The position numbers and the translations under genes were made by a program. A stretch of DNA of 64,000 nt from Atrina japonica (Eukaryota; Mollusca; Bivalvia; Pterioida; Pinnidae): the NCBI GenBank assembly GCA_030159075.1, contig BROG01000005.1, forward strand, positions 3,050,001-3,114,000, read 5' to 3'. How positions within the stretch are numbered: position 1 is the stretch's first letter; every line of letters begins with the position of its first letter. Below, piece by piece: positions 13,501 to 25,600 of this stretch. Under the pieces are notes generated by a model. That model ran no database searches. It was not told where the DNA came from and was given only the letters and a program-made list of their open reading frames with translations.

Positions 13501-15267
13501 ATGGAATGCAAATGATGAATATGCATTGGAAAAAACATTGAAAACATACATAAGGTAGTTGCACTGTACATGTATTTATTGCTATTTTCAGAAATGAACT
13601 TCAATGAATGATGAATATTTTGTAACAATACTTATTTTCAGTACAGTCATGTTGGAGGTTTATGAATACAAACTTTTATAGAAATATTTGCTAAATATTG
13701 GTGATATTTGAATTCACAAACATTTACGTGAAAATGAATCTCTTGCGAAATAAAAGTGTTTTACAGTTGTTTGTCATGATACACAATTCACACATCCTGG
13801 TATGTATTTTACAGTTATCAGGAAAAGACATTATGAGTGCTATTGGCAGTGAAATGTCTGGAGATCTGGAAGATGGATTTAAAGCTATCAGTAAGTGTAA
13901 ACTTACATTTCTTGTCATTCTCATGTTCTTGCTTTTTACAAGTTAATATATAACATATGCACTAGGTAAACAGAAAACAAATTACCTATGCTACTTGGAA
14001 ATGTTAGAATATATATTCATGATGTTAAAATGTCACCTGGACTGATTAGTTGTGATGATCTATTGCCATTACTCTCTGTCTTTCATCATTTCTTGTGCAT
14101 CCTGCTTCTCTTCACTTTAATGAATTCTATCTAAAATGCTTGTAAATAAAATAACCCCTGTCTTCATAGATCGCCGATATTGTGTGCATTACTTCATTCA
14201 TCAGTATAAAATTTTAGCCCTAATTAACCCCTCATCAACCCCTGAGAAACAATGGACTCTTCTGTAAACCAATGACTTAGACCAATCCAAATGTGTCATT
14301 AGGGGTAAATGGATTAGGTGTGAAAACTTTATGAAATCCGAAATCCTCATGATATGCACATCTCTTATAATGTGAACATTCTGTTAAAGTTGTAACTCTT
14401 ATACTAGAAACAGACAAAACAGCTGTGCTACCTGTGGCTAGACGGATGAAAGTATGGATGATGTGAGATAAAGCAGTATGGCATTTATTGTAATATCATA
14501 AAGAGGTAACATTTTTATATTTAGAATGGAGCCTTTGGGAGACCTCATTTAGAGAGAATCAAGAAAAGTGTTTCATAATCATTTCATATGCAAAACAGTT
14601 TTTTTTTACGTGAACATCTGAAGTTATATATTTTTGTTTTAATTGTTTACAGTTATGACTGCTAAGAACAGACCTAAATTCTTTGCTGATCGATTGTACC
14701 ATGCAATGAAAGGATTTGGTACAAGTGATTCTACCTTGATCCGTGTAATCGTTTCCCGATCAGAGGTAACATGTTTAATTATAACTTTATTTTTTTGACA
14801 TTTTTTTAAAATTCCATATTTGGTATATGACCAAGATAACTGATTAACATTGTTAATATCTTTAGTTTTGTATCTTCATTTTTTATTTCTGTTTTTTTTT
14901 TAATTATTATTATTACATTAGTTTTACTTAAACAAATTGAGTTTGCCATAAACATTAATTTACATTATACATGTACATAGAATTCTTTATTTCTAAACCA
15001 GAAAAACTAATTTTCCCCATTACTCTGTCAGTTGAATATGAATTTTTATCAGTATTATGGACACAATTTCTATCTTTTTACATTTACACATTTGTCATGG
15101 TAACATGATACATTTCACTGAAATTCTTTTGCAATCCATTTCAGATTGACCTTCAGAACATCAAGGAAGAGTATATGGCAGCACACCAGAAATCTGTGCA
15201 TGCTGCAGTCTCCTCCGAAACCAGTGGAGATTACAAGAAGCTTCTCTTAGCCTTAATTGGACAGTAG
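4491..15267 (+). CDS. ANXA7: Annexin A7/A11-like protein (11 exons, 5' end not found)
   Basis: This is a Ca2+-dependent phospholipid-binding annexin. Exons: 4491-4535, 5707-5918, 7101-7266, 8323-8417, 9544-9657, 10646-10736, 11245-11324, 12156-12368, 13815-13890, 14653-14765, 15145-15267 (TAG stop). All junctions are GT-AG and all phases agree, giving 441 visible residues. Residues 1-100 are a Gly/Gln/Pro/Tyr-rich region. Four annexin repeats follow, with type II Ca2+ motifs GIGTDE (139-144), GVGTKE (211-216), LGTDE (310-314) and GFGTSD (384-389). Repeat 4 contains the family signature SRSEID, and the protein ends LLLALIGQ, as in annexin A7. The first visible exon starts in mid-codon (phase 1), so at least one upstream exon carrying the start codon is missing; I could not find it in 1-4490. 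The low-complexity N-terminus argues for A7/A11 over other annexins, but A7 and A11 cannot be separated here. Confidence 0.96.
4721..4871 (+). mobile_element. 5'-truncated SINE in annexin intron
   Basis: It carries the SINE body and tail: GGTGGTCTCTTCCCGGGTAC, AACCAGGTTCTCTCCTCCAC, GGCCGCCACCATATAACTG and TTGAGTGTGGTGTAAAACAC. The tRNA-like head is absent. Confidence 0.75.
5707..5918 (+). other. ANXA7: Annexin exon with coding 27-bp minisatellite
   Basis: The exon encodes a repeated nonapeptide of the form GQPAGGQYQ, about five times. The underlying 27-bp DNA unit, a multiple of 3, runs almost to the splice donor at 5919. The repeat also leaves both strands open, which gives a spurious antisense frame at 5703-6008. 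Annexin A7/A11 N-termini are known for such low-complexity Gly/Pro/Gln/Tyr sequence. Confidence 0.9.
6771..6949. mobile_element. 179-bp TA-target MITE
   Basis: The ends are inverted: CAGTAAAACCTG on the left and CAGGTTTCACTG on the right, flanked by TA on both sides (6769-6770 and 6950-6951). A second full copy of exactly 179 bp lies at 56764-56942. Diverged copies are at 41189-41330 and, inverted, at 45293-45466. The TA target and CAGT ends suggest a Tc1/mariner/pogo-mobilised nonautonomous element. Confidence 0.88.
7838..8284 (+). repeat. Intronic minisatellite upstream of annexin exon 4
   Basis: Units of about 18-26 bp are built from CTATATTTAGTTTTTGACTG with or without TGTCAG. The array ends about 40 bp before the acceptor of the 8323-8417 exon. 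Several units read TTTTTGACTGTGTCAG, which resembles a pyrimidine-rich tract followed by CAG. Confidence 0.85.
8677..8918 (+). mobile_element. tRNA-derived SINE, full length
   Basis: This is the best-preserved copy of the window's SINE family. The A box TGGCCGAATGG is at 8687-8697 and the B-box-like GGTCAAGCCCC at 8749-8759. The head resembles a Leu/Ser-type tRNA 5' half (GTGGCCGAATGGTTAGAGCA). The conserved body and the AAATCAAAATCAAAC tail follow. It lies in the annexin intron after the 8323-8417 exon. Confidence 0.9.
10002..10217. mobile_element. Foldback element, copy 1
   Basis: The left end GGTAAGACTTCCTTTTGCAC with ACTCAAATATTTCCCAAAAC is inverted at the right end (GTTTTGGGTAATAC, then GTGCAAAAGGAAGC). 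The arms are about 50 bp. A second copy with the same ends lies at 20356-20560 in ceramidase intron 1. Confidence 0.8.
10737..10998 (+). repeat. TATGTCATA-rich array starting at an annexin splice donor
   Basis: Directly after the donor of the 10646-10736 exon (CAGT|GTAAGTATG), units of about 19 bp (TATGTCATAACAATGTGAA) repeat. They grade into looser units such as GGTATGTCATATCACTGCA. The first unit overlaps the donor's downstream bases. Confidence 0.75.
11978..12083 (+). repeat. 35-bp tandem repeat, three copies
   Basis: Three near-identical copies of GTTGTTGTAGGAGATTTGTA plus GACTTGTGAACTTAG lie in the intron before the 12156-12368 exon. Confidence 0.85.
14224..14319. mobile_element. ~90-bp short inverted-repeat element
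   Basis: It starts TTAACCCCTCATCAACCCCT and ends AGGGGTAAATGGATTAGG. The core CAATGACTTAGACCAATCC is shared, in opposite orientation, with 36351-36436, 46735-46826 and 56448-56512. This is a small MITE-like family of four copies in the window. Confidence 0.7.
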
Positions 15268-15925
15268 TCAGTCACCTAGTTGCCATATGTTTTGTAGTTT
15301 TTTTTTTAATTTTGTATGTGTATTTACCACAATATTTGCTTCAGAGCAATATTCATATACATTAATAGAAAATTCTTATTGTGTTGATTGTAATATATGA
15401 TAAAAATTTACCCCAGTTATGAAGATATTAAGGGAGTGAACAGGTAATCAGTTTGTAAGTTTAAATCACCTCTATACTAAAGGTTTACCTCCTATCTTGG
15501 TATATGAATTGACATATCTTTATGGCCACGTATTCTGAAGAAACATATAAAAAGACGTATTGGAAAGAAACATAATAAAATGCATATGACCTGATATATA
15601 TTCTCTTGCAAGCATTTTATTTTTGATTCTTCAGCTAATATTGTGTTAAGTATGAAATAAAAAGCTAAATTTCTTTAACAAACTTTCATTCCTTACCATA
15701 TAAGAAATTTAGAATTTGAATGAATTGGTTGGGAAATTATTATGGATTTTGGCAATTTTAAATCAGATAGGATATTAGGTTGTTATACGTTTTATATAAT
15801 TAGTAAATTGCATAGTGTAAGTGTTATACATGTAACTGTAGACTCAGTGTGAGTGTGTTTTAGTTGTAACAATAATTTTTTTTGCACTATATGATTCTGC
15901 GGGGATGGAATAAGACAATAAATTC
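15268..15925 (+). other. ANXA7: Annexin 3' UTR and candidate poly(A) signals
   Basis: AT-rich sequence follows the TAG stop. AATAAA hexamers occur at 15574-15579, 15656-15661 and 15917-15922. Any could be used; the first lies about 305 bp after the stop. Confidence 0.5.
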
Positions 15926-17780
15926 CATCCTATGTTCATCAATCACTTTATTTAAAAACTGTTGAAAATTTTATCAGACAAACCACCTTTGTCAAGTTAT
16001 TCATATTTTTTGGTTTTGTTTTGTTTCTTTTCAGTGATTGTTTTATTTTATTTGTTATGTTTATTATTTTTAATGTTCTTGTTTTTTAATATTTACTATA
16101 ATATGGGCATCAAATTCCATTTCAGGCTATATTTAGCATATTGAATTATTGTTTGATCTTCACGTTTTTTGGAAATGTTAGTTTATCTTTGTTTTGTATT
16201 GTATATTAGCTATTTAAAATGCATGCATTTGTATTAAACTGTTAAGATAGCATATCAAAGAAAATCTGATAAATTGAAAATATCTGGGAAATTAAAGTGT
16301 CTGATAAGGGAAAACTACATGTTACATTATGTAGTTGTGTAAACATACAAGTCAAATCAAGAAATAGATTTATGTTTTAACATATCTTTTTTTTTTATAA
16401 GTGATTTACACTGTGACCCATTTGCCAGTATTTGATAAAACTTTGTAAGCATTATAAGTATTTTGCTAAACTTATCATTTCCTTTGTTAGAGTTGTTCAC
16501 TTTTAAGAAATATCCTTATCTTTTAATTATCATACTTAATGTTATTCTAATAAATGTGTCTTATTTCTTATTTAGTTCATTTCTAAATCAATAAACGGGT
16601 ATAATGAATATATTACTACCAAGCCTAGTTTACTTTGTATATCTACCATAAATAATACAACCAATAACATGTCAGTATCAATTACATCAAGATAGATGGA
16701 AATTATCTCCCTTGAAAAATGAAGCTTTCACAGTATTTTGTGATGATGCTGATATCACTTCCTGTGACCTTGTAAACAATGGTATAACTTCATTCTTTGT
16801 TATCTAAAAGTGATATCTTTTCTTACCAACATTTTCTTTCTCCTAGACAAGTAATTATGTTAAGATGCTATATGGATATTTACTTTGTTTCGGATGTTAT
16901 TGTTAATTGTGATTTGGGTACTTTTCTACTAGTTGAAACTTTTGATGTCTATATGCATATATTTACATATTTATAAACAAGTGTATAGAAATACAGATTA
17001 ATACATTTATGGTTTTGGTATTGTTTATTGAAGCATTCTATTTTTCCGTCCTTTTCACACCAGATTTTCTTGTGAACCCATTTTAAGGTCATAATAAGTC
17101 TTGAGATTTCTTCCAATTTTCAAGTCGACATTTGACACCAAAGCAAGTAAATGATCAATTAACTTTTTTCTGACAATGATAATGTTTTAGCAATATGCAG
17201 ACACTTGTTTAACAAACTTTCATTCCAATTTGTTATTGATACATGATACCTGTATGGCAGAATGACATTGCACAAATCCGAAAAATAAAAAAAAAAGTAG
17301 GTTTTACTAGATGCTGCATTCTGATGACCATACTTAGAACTTGTTATCAAAACTCATTTATAGCGATTGTAATAATAATTGTGAAGTTGTACCTTTACAC
17401 TTTTTACAAATTTAATTTTATTTATAATGTTAACATTATATCAGCTTAATAAAATCTATTTGGAAATCTTTACAAACTTTTCTGTATACATATGATATCA
17501 AACACATGCCATTGTATTACATATGAGACCTCTGAAACTCAAAGTCAGTCTCATTCACCAAATAGCATCACCAAAAGTTATGTACTCATAATACAATATA
17601 CACACAAAATGATCTTGGAACTTTTTGACAAAGTTTTCTAGGGAAAAAAGTCCTTCAAAGGTCTGATACAGATTTTAATTTTGTGAAAGCTACCACTGAA
17701 ATAAAAACATCTTTTATTGAGTAACTTTGCTGAATTTGTTCAAGATTACGCTCTGATGTTATGTCTACCATTTTGTTGTT
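15926..17780. other. Intergenic AT-rich sequence
   Basis: I see no exon or mobile element. The open frames of 60-70 codons here are T-rich or A-rich and unrecognisable. Confidence 0.5.
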
Positions 17781-17789
17781 CATTATTCT

Positions 17790-18235
17790 ACCATACTGTG
17801 ATGGTGGTGGTGGGGTTTTCCCAGCCTATACTTGGTAGATTAAAGTCTCCACCTAAGATGATATGAGGTGTGCTGCTACCACATTTCGCTATGACTTACT
17901 GGATGGAGTTGTCAAGCCTTTCTAACTTGCCCCGATGACTAGACAGGATCCTATTGAATGACCCAATGGTTAAATGCTGACTGCCATATCCATTGAGTGA
18001 TGTCCATGTCAGTTTGCTGCCCAATGAAATTTTGATTTATATAATGATCAAATCGTCTCTCCCTGCGATAAAGAGTCTTCCCTCATCAAGTGTTCAGTCT
18101 CTTCTGTAGGTGTTGCTGAAATACATAGAAAATACCTCACAGCCTTTGGGTCCGGATGAGATTCACTTCCTAAAATGAGGTCAGGATTATTTGTCCCCAT
18201 AATGCGATTTGCTTCGTGTCACTGATGAGGCGTCT
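17790..18235 (-). pseudogene. Decayed LINE (non-LTR retrotransposon) endonuclease fragment
   Basis: Read on the minus strand, frames broken by stops and shifts give NPDLILGSESHPDP (about 18150-18190) and HIILGGDFNLPSIGWENP (around 17820-17870; GGDFN at 17839-17853). These match the apurinic-like (EEP) endonuclease domain of CR1/Jockey-type LINEs, where the GDFN motif is catalytic. SSGQVRK-like sequence preceding it also fits the family. No reverse transcriptase is present, so this is a short 5'-region relic. Confidence 0.75.
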
Positions 18236-18277
18236 ACAATTCACATTTGAAATTCTTAACTACTTTCCATAGATTTT

Positions 18278-19145
18278 ATGATAGTAATGAATATTTTTAA
18301 GAATACCAAAGTTATAGTTTTAAAAAAGAGGCCAAAACAAATGTTAAAGACAATCATTTCTGTCAATAAGACTTCGTCAGTTGAGTTGGAATTTGAAATA
18401 AAATATATAATTCTGAAAGAAAAATGGTATCATACAAGGCCAAATAATAAATCAAAATGTGTTGATAAATTTGTCTAGATTACCAACTGTAAAATGAATA
18501 CCTTAGCTCTGAGAATTTTAGAATTCGAATGATGGAATCTGAGCGAAATATAACTTTAGTATAAAATAATTAGCTGGTACCTAAATTTCATATACTGGGA
18601 TTATATATACATGTATACCATCGGGCACTCAAATGGTCCACCAGAAGTGGCAACAATCCATTGGTTTTAAATTTTAATACCAAAATTATAGTTTTAGCAA
18701 AGAGGCAAAACAAATGTTTAAGACGATTGTTTCTGTCAATAAGACATCCTCAGTTGAGTTAAAATTGGATATAGAAATATATTTCTGAAAGAAAAAGTGG
18801 TGTCATACAAGGCCAAATAATAAACCTAAATGTATTGCCAAACTTGTGTAAGTCTAGGCCTAGCCCTACCTACTGTTAAAATGAATGCCCTAGCTTTGAG
18901 AAGTTTAGAAGTTAAATGGTGCTATCTGAGCAAAATACTACTTTAGTATACAATAATCGACTGGTACCAAAATACCAGATACTGGCCTTTCTCGGGGACT
19001 CGGGGGAAACAATCCACCATCAGTGACAACGACCAGTGGTTATAAAAATAATTAACAATACCAAAGTTATAGTTTTAGTTTTACAAAAGAGGCCAAAACA
19101 AATGATCAAGATGATTGTTTCTGTCAATAAGATCAGTTGAGCTAC

Positions 19146-19147
<2 letters not shown>
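18278..19147 (+). repeat. ~380-bp dispersed repeat in tandem (2+ units)
   Basis: Successive units share AATACCAAAGTTATAGTTTT, AGAGGCCAAAACAAATG, TTTCTGTCAATAAGA and TCATACAAGGCCAAATAATA. They start near 18300, 18680 and 19060, and the last runs into (AT)n. Reverse-orientation copies lie at about 23400-24090 and 50288-50545, and a fragment at about 13045-13095. The family has no recognisable coding content. Confidence 0.8.

Positions 19148-19222
<75 letters not shown>
19148..19222. repeat. (AT)n microsatellite upstream of the ceramidase gene
   Basis: An uninterrupted AT dinucleotide tract of about 75 bp ends some 275 bp before the ceramidase start codon. Confidence 0.95.
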
Positions 19223-19225
<3 letters not shown>

Positions 19226-19498
19226 AAGAAAAAGTTGTATGCATCGGGTTCTGTATTTAAAATAACTGCCCAAATTATATATATTAATTTGTTTTTATCT
19301 TCAAATGTGTGTTATCAGTTACGATAGTTATCTTTATTTTATTTTATATTCCTATCGATTGTTTTATACCTTCGATGTGTTTTTAAAGGTGATAATAGAC
19401 TTTGCAGCATTTTCATTATCGGGATCGGGATCGGTATACAGAAAAACCTTAATGTTGTCTGGCTTGATTAACTTCAGTCAAAGTCACATGTTATCAAA

Positions 19499-19627
19499 AT
19501 GGCGAGGATCGCACTGCTAGTGAATTTCCTCGTTTGCGTTGTTTCTGTATGCAATGGGTTAGAAACATCATACATAATTGGTGCTGGTATTGCTGATATA
19601 ACTGGACCAGCGGCTGAAGTTGACATG
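19499..19627 (+). other. ASAH2: Ceramidase exon 1 with signal peptide
   Basis: It encodes a Met-Ala-Arg start, the hydrophobic core ALLVNFLVCVVSV and a likely cleavage site after CNG. The conserved family N-terminus follows (YIIGAGIADITGPAAEV). It ends in phase 0 at ATG|GTAAGA. Confidence 0.93.
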
Positions 19628-22600
19628 GTAAGAATTGTTTTATGTACACTACATGTACGTGTAATGCAATGCCAATGTTGTTCAAATATCGTACCGTCAT
19701 CAATCCATGTAGCCTAGGCCAGGGCTAGGCATAGCTGTGTTTCTAAGATGCTTAAAACGTGAATTTGATATCATGACTGTAGTTAAGATGAGCGTATTTT
19801 ATTTACTGATGGTTTATTTATAGTCGAGATATTTATTTGCCATGAAGTTGACAATTTACTGAAATAGTTCATAAGATAAGAGAGATCACTGTAATTTCTG
19901 TGGAACATGTACTTGAAAAGTTTGACAAGTCTGATATGGACAGTTTGTTTCCACTCGTTGTATTGCCTGACTTCATACACATATGTAGAAAGTAAATACC
20001 TGATAGCCTACATATAGTGTGATCACATATCACATGATCAAGCAGCTTTGAGGTACATGTGATCATGTAGTCATGTATTATTTACCATGTTATGATGAGA
20101 TAAATCACACAGTTTCTTAATGATATTCATTCCTGATAAAAAGTGTTGAACTTGTAAATTTTCACCCAAGCATTAGACCACTCTGCTTTGGTCTATGGTG
20201 TTGAAGGAATTGATAACATTAAATTTGTTAGTATATGTATTTACAGTAAACATTAATAAAAAAAAATCATCATCACTACATGACATAAACATATATAAAG
20301 AAATAGTCTAAATGTTCTTCATATTGAACATACAGAGTCAGATAAGTACATGTATGTAAGACTTCTTTTGCACCTTCCACTCAAATATTACCCAAAACAT
20401 TAAAAATTATTTAAAATGCTTAAGTAAATTTCTGGATATATTAAATGTCCTTGATGCAATTCAAAGAAAATATCAGACAGATTTATCATCTTGAATGATT
20501 TCTGCATTTTATAATATTTTGGGTAATATTTCAGTAGGGGATACAAAAGGAAGTCTTGCCAATAAATAGATAAGCTCACTGAGATATACATGCTCATTCA
20601 GGGACATGTTTTAATCCCACTTGTCGTTACATGATAATATTATTTTCACACACATATATATATATATATATATACTTTTAACTCATACTTGTATTAAGGA
20701 AATGAATACTATCAGTAATACATACATGTACATTATCAGGATATATATTTATGCTTTAGTCACAACTAATGGTGACTCATATATTTAATTAGATTTATAT
20801 AAAGTCAGTCATAGTGAAATCTATTTGTATAAATGAGAAGAACCACAAAATTAATGTAATTAAAACCTGACTTAAAGTTTTTGTGAATTTTGTTTTTATG
20901 GGTTGTTATGTAATAACAACATTAACCTGCAATGGGTTTACTCTGAGGGCTGTCCTGTTAGCAGTGAAATGTTCCTCATCTACTACAGAATAGTCAAATA
21001 TTTTTTTGTGAAAATGAAATTCAGTTTAGTTTGAATGATCTTTTAATAAAATAAAATGTAATTTTACTTATTCCTGCATTTTGATTTGTTTTTAGTTATT
21101 CAGATTGTTTTGAGCTCTTGCCACCGCTGTCATTTAAGATTTATAAATTAAAAAAAAAATCCTCTTCCTTGAAACCTTGGAGTAATATTAATTGACCTAG
21201 ATCTGACATACTGCCCAGGGTGCATCAGCTTTATAAACAGTGTGGAGTGACCCTTCTCTTTCATAAAAAATTAAAAGAGTACAGAGAAATATTTTACCTC
21301 AAATGCTCAGCAAGTCTACATGTACCATCATTGCACTTGAACAAAATTTAGAGAATTTAATCCCTGTCATCAAACAGCAATCCTTTTTTGCCCTTATTTC
21401 ATCGTGTTCATTTTTAATAAAAACAGGATGATCTGCAAAATTTTATAAATACGACATACATTGGAACACTTTACCGTATAGTCTAAAATTTGTCTATAGT
21501 GGTTATATACATGTATAGTATACAGATTACAGTGTTCCCTCTTTTAATTGTATTACCAACATTTGTCCAAAATGGATTTGGGAATAACTTAGTGGGAGGA
21601 CTTGATGATATAACAAGTTTTAAGGATATCTTGTCATACCAATAAAATTTCAGTAAACTATCAATGCAAAATCAATCAACCCCTGATTTATTTCCAAATT
21701 TTAAAAATAATTACAGTCAAACCTCTCTGTTTTTGTCCAGTCAGTCATGATCCACCACATTGGTGTTGCTGTAAAGGTGTGATTTTCCATTATCAAACCC
21801 AATCATCAATTCTTTGTAATTGTTATCTAGGATAAACTTGATGTAATCTGACCATTTTTTTCTCAAAACAAGTGACAGTACTTAGACAAATTTGATGATT
21901 TAATTAATATATATTATATATAATTGGTATATATTATAAGCATAGGGGATATCAATATTTCAGCATTTAATGGCAGCCTATAGGATGAAAAGGAGCAGCA
22001 TACCAAATACATGTATGTTTAGCAATCTTCTACATGGGTTTTGGAGAGCATACTCAATAAATTGATGATTTTGTAGTAGAAGATACATTGAAACTTTAGA
22101 TAAAGTTTGTACATGTACAAATAGGATTATGTTATTTTACAGATGGGATATGCTAATCCTGCTCAGACATCAAAAGGAATCCACCTTCGACAGTTCAGCA
22201 GAGCATTCATTATTAGTGACAGTGAAAATAAAGAAACAGTGGTTTTTGTCAACACAGATTCTTGTATGCAGTCACAAGGACTAAAGCTTGAGGTTTGTTA
22301 TGTAAAACACCAAAATATAAATCTGTAAAAATATTCTGAACTGTCATTGTCACTATGTTTATCCAGTGCAATCATGTTATGTTGAAATCGTATGAGTTGA
22401 AATTCCTGATACATGTACATAATGTATGCCAAAGTTGGACTGCATTTGTACATGTATTTCTGGAGTAAGTCTGATCTTATGTAGAAATCTTATGAATTAT
22501 TTAAACCATTTAATTACATGTAATCATATTGCAGTATCAGGTCATTAGTCCCCGACTGGTACCCTATCCAAGGGGGGGAACAAAAATTTTGCATTGTGTC

Positions 22601-25600
22601 CATCTGTCCTTCCGTATGCCTGTCCGTCAGTCCTTTTGCTTTGTTCAGGCTATATCTTCCTCATTTCTTCAACTTGGTTCACCATATTTTAAAGGGAGTC
22701 ACATGCAAAAATTGCACTCCTACATACAGATGTACTACATCAATACATGTACCATTTTTTTTAGAGTTACTCATCTTTGTTGTTTTTATTTGTCCAGCTC
22801 ATTTGTAAGTTACCTGGAAATGTACATACATGTATATATAATTTGTAAAAATCTTAAGGAGACGGAGTATTGCGTATAAAAATGTGAAAATGGTCATCCT
22901 TATTTTAGAGTTATTCCCCTTTGTTGATTTTATTTGTCAGGGATACATCTAATTTATTTCTTTACCAAGGTTCCCCATATTTGTTATAGGGAAATATAAA
23001 TATTTTAAGAAAATGGAGTGTCACATACAAAATTGCTGTCCTTCTACCCTTATTATTAAAGTTATTTCCCTTTGTTAGTCTCTTTTGAATAGGAAATATC
23101 AATTTCGTTTCTTCACCTACATGTAGGGTCACCATATTTGGTTTTTTAGGTAAAAGGATGGTTTTGCCAGTTTATATGTCTTGGCGATCTGCCCCAGGTG
23201 TGAGAATATTAATTCTTTGAATTAGCCTTGTTTATATAGCCATCTTGATCATGTGTGCATCATTTGAAACCTGACACACTTAAAGAGCAAGTATACAAAT
23301 AGTCATTTCCACATATCTCTTCTTGGAGGATTAAGATTTTATACAAGTGAAACCTCTGGTATACTACTAACTATACATGTATGCTGTGATTTTCTATAGG
23401 ATTCATAACTTTGGTATTATGTTTAAAATATTTATAACCACTAGGTCGTTGCCACTGCTGGTGGACCGTTTAAGTCCCCGATAGCGAGGATATACATAAT
23501 CCTAGTACCTGGTATTTCGGTACCAGCTGATAATCTTATACTAAAGTCATATTTGGCACTGATAACACCATTTAAATTCCAAAGTTTTCTAAAGCTAAGG
23601 CCTAAATTAAAATATTTTTTGTTTGCCGTTCCCCGACCGACCCGATTTTAATGGCCCGACTGAAAAGTTTTTTCTACCACGATCGTCAAAATATTTTTTT
23701 TTATTTATATATAGTAAGAAATATGGCTAGTAAACAAGGTAATGAGCACTACTACATCATTTTTTCGTATTATACTTAATTTTTAATGATTCGCAGTAAA
23801 AAAAAAATTTTGAAAAAAAAAATAAAATAATTTTCCTACCTACCGACCCAACCCTTGGACCCCTGGGTCGGGGAACAGCAAACAAACATATTTTTATGTT
23901 TGGCCTAAGATTGTCATCTTTTTACAGTGGTTACTCTTAGACGGATATCGACTATACTTTTAGATTTATTATTTGACCTTGTATGATACCACTTTCTCTT
24001 TAGAAAATACATATACATTTTAAATTGGAGCTCAACTGATGAAGTCTGTTTGACAGGAACGATCGTCTTGAGCATTATAACTTTGGTATTTTGTTTAAAA
24101 TATTCAGTATCATCATTACACTGTATATTACATGTACCTTACAGGCTTAGTTTCTTAGGTCTATATATACATGTGTACATGTCACAAATATGTATGGATA
24201 TCTTGATACAGGTAATTCATGATCAACTCTGGGCTATTTCAATTGCTGGTAAACATTGACATGGAATATTTTATGCACATATTAATTTAAGTAAGAATAG
24301 TAATTAGTGTTATTGATGTGTCATATCTGATCAAGAGGAAGTACATGTACATCGGAGATGACTTGTTGATGTATAAAGTACAAATGTTGAGATACACATA
24401 TAAACATCAAATACAGTACATGTTTTAAAACTATATATTAACTTTCTTTCTAGCTAAGTAACATATTAAGTATTATCATTTAAACCTGTCTATAAGATAA
24501 TGTCTGTAGTAGGTTATATCTGAGGGAAGGTGCCTGTATAATATATTTGAGAACAAATATTTGTTAGCAATGTTCTGACTAATTACTTTGATAAATATGT
24601 GGTCTGGACATGAATATAATTGGTCATATTTTTTCCCTTGCTGATAATATTTTGGTTGTATTTGGACGAGGGTTAAGAAAAACGACAATAGCAAGACTTG
24701 TCTTGCCAGTGTCATTTTTCTGACCTGAGTTCAAATACAACCTGTATTTTAAGACACCAACCATCTATTCTGTTTATCCTGTAACCTAATATATTGCTAA
24801 ATTAATTTATACCCCAATTTCATTGTATTGAAAACAATATGGGCACCACCACTTTGCCCAAGAATATTTAACAAATACATGTTTGTAAGATGCTATAGGA
24901 CATGTGATGCCACCACAGTCACTCAGATGTCACCAGAGTCACTCAAATGTCACCATATAGTCACTCAGATGTCACCATAATCACTCAAATGTCACCAGTC
25001 ACTCAAATGTCACTGGAGTCACTCACATGTCACCATAGATACTTAAATGTCACCATAGTCACTCAGATGTCACCATAGTCACTCGAATGTCACCACAGTC
25101 ACTTGAAAGTCACCATAGTCACTCAAATGTTATCAGTCAATCAAATGTCACTGGAGTCACTCATATAGCACCAAAGTCACTCAAATATCACTGTTCATTC
25201 AAATGTCACCACAGTCACTCAAATGTCACCACAGTCACTCAAATGTCACCATAGACACTCAAATGTCATCAGTCACTTAAATGTCACCATAGTCACTCAG
25301 ATGTCACCCTAGTCACTCAAATGTCACCATAGTCACTCAAATGTCATCAGAGTCACTCAAATAGCTCCAGAGTCAATCAAATAGCACCAAAGTCACTCAA
25401 ATATTACTGTTCACTCAAATGTCACCTGAATCACTCAAATGGAACCAGAGTCACTCACATGTCACCAGAGTCACTCTAATGTCACTGTTAACTCAAATGT
25501 CACCAGAGTCATTCCAATATCACCTAAGTCACTCAAATGTCACCAAAGTCTCTTAGATATCACCAGACTCAATCAGATGATTGTTTGTGATTGTTGTCCA

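Noticed and set aside
22529..22879. 116-codon frame in ceramidase intron 2
   Set aside because: It coincides with a dispersed repeat and has no conserved domain.
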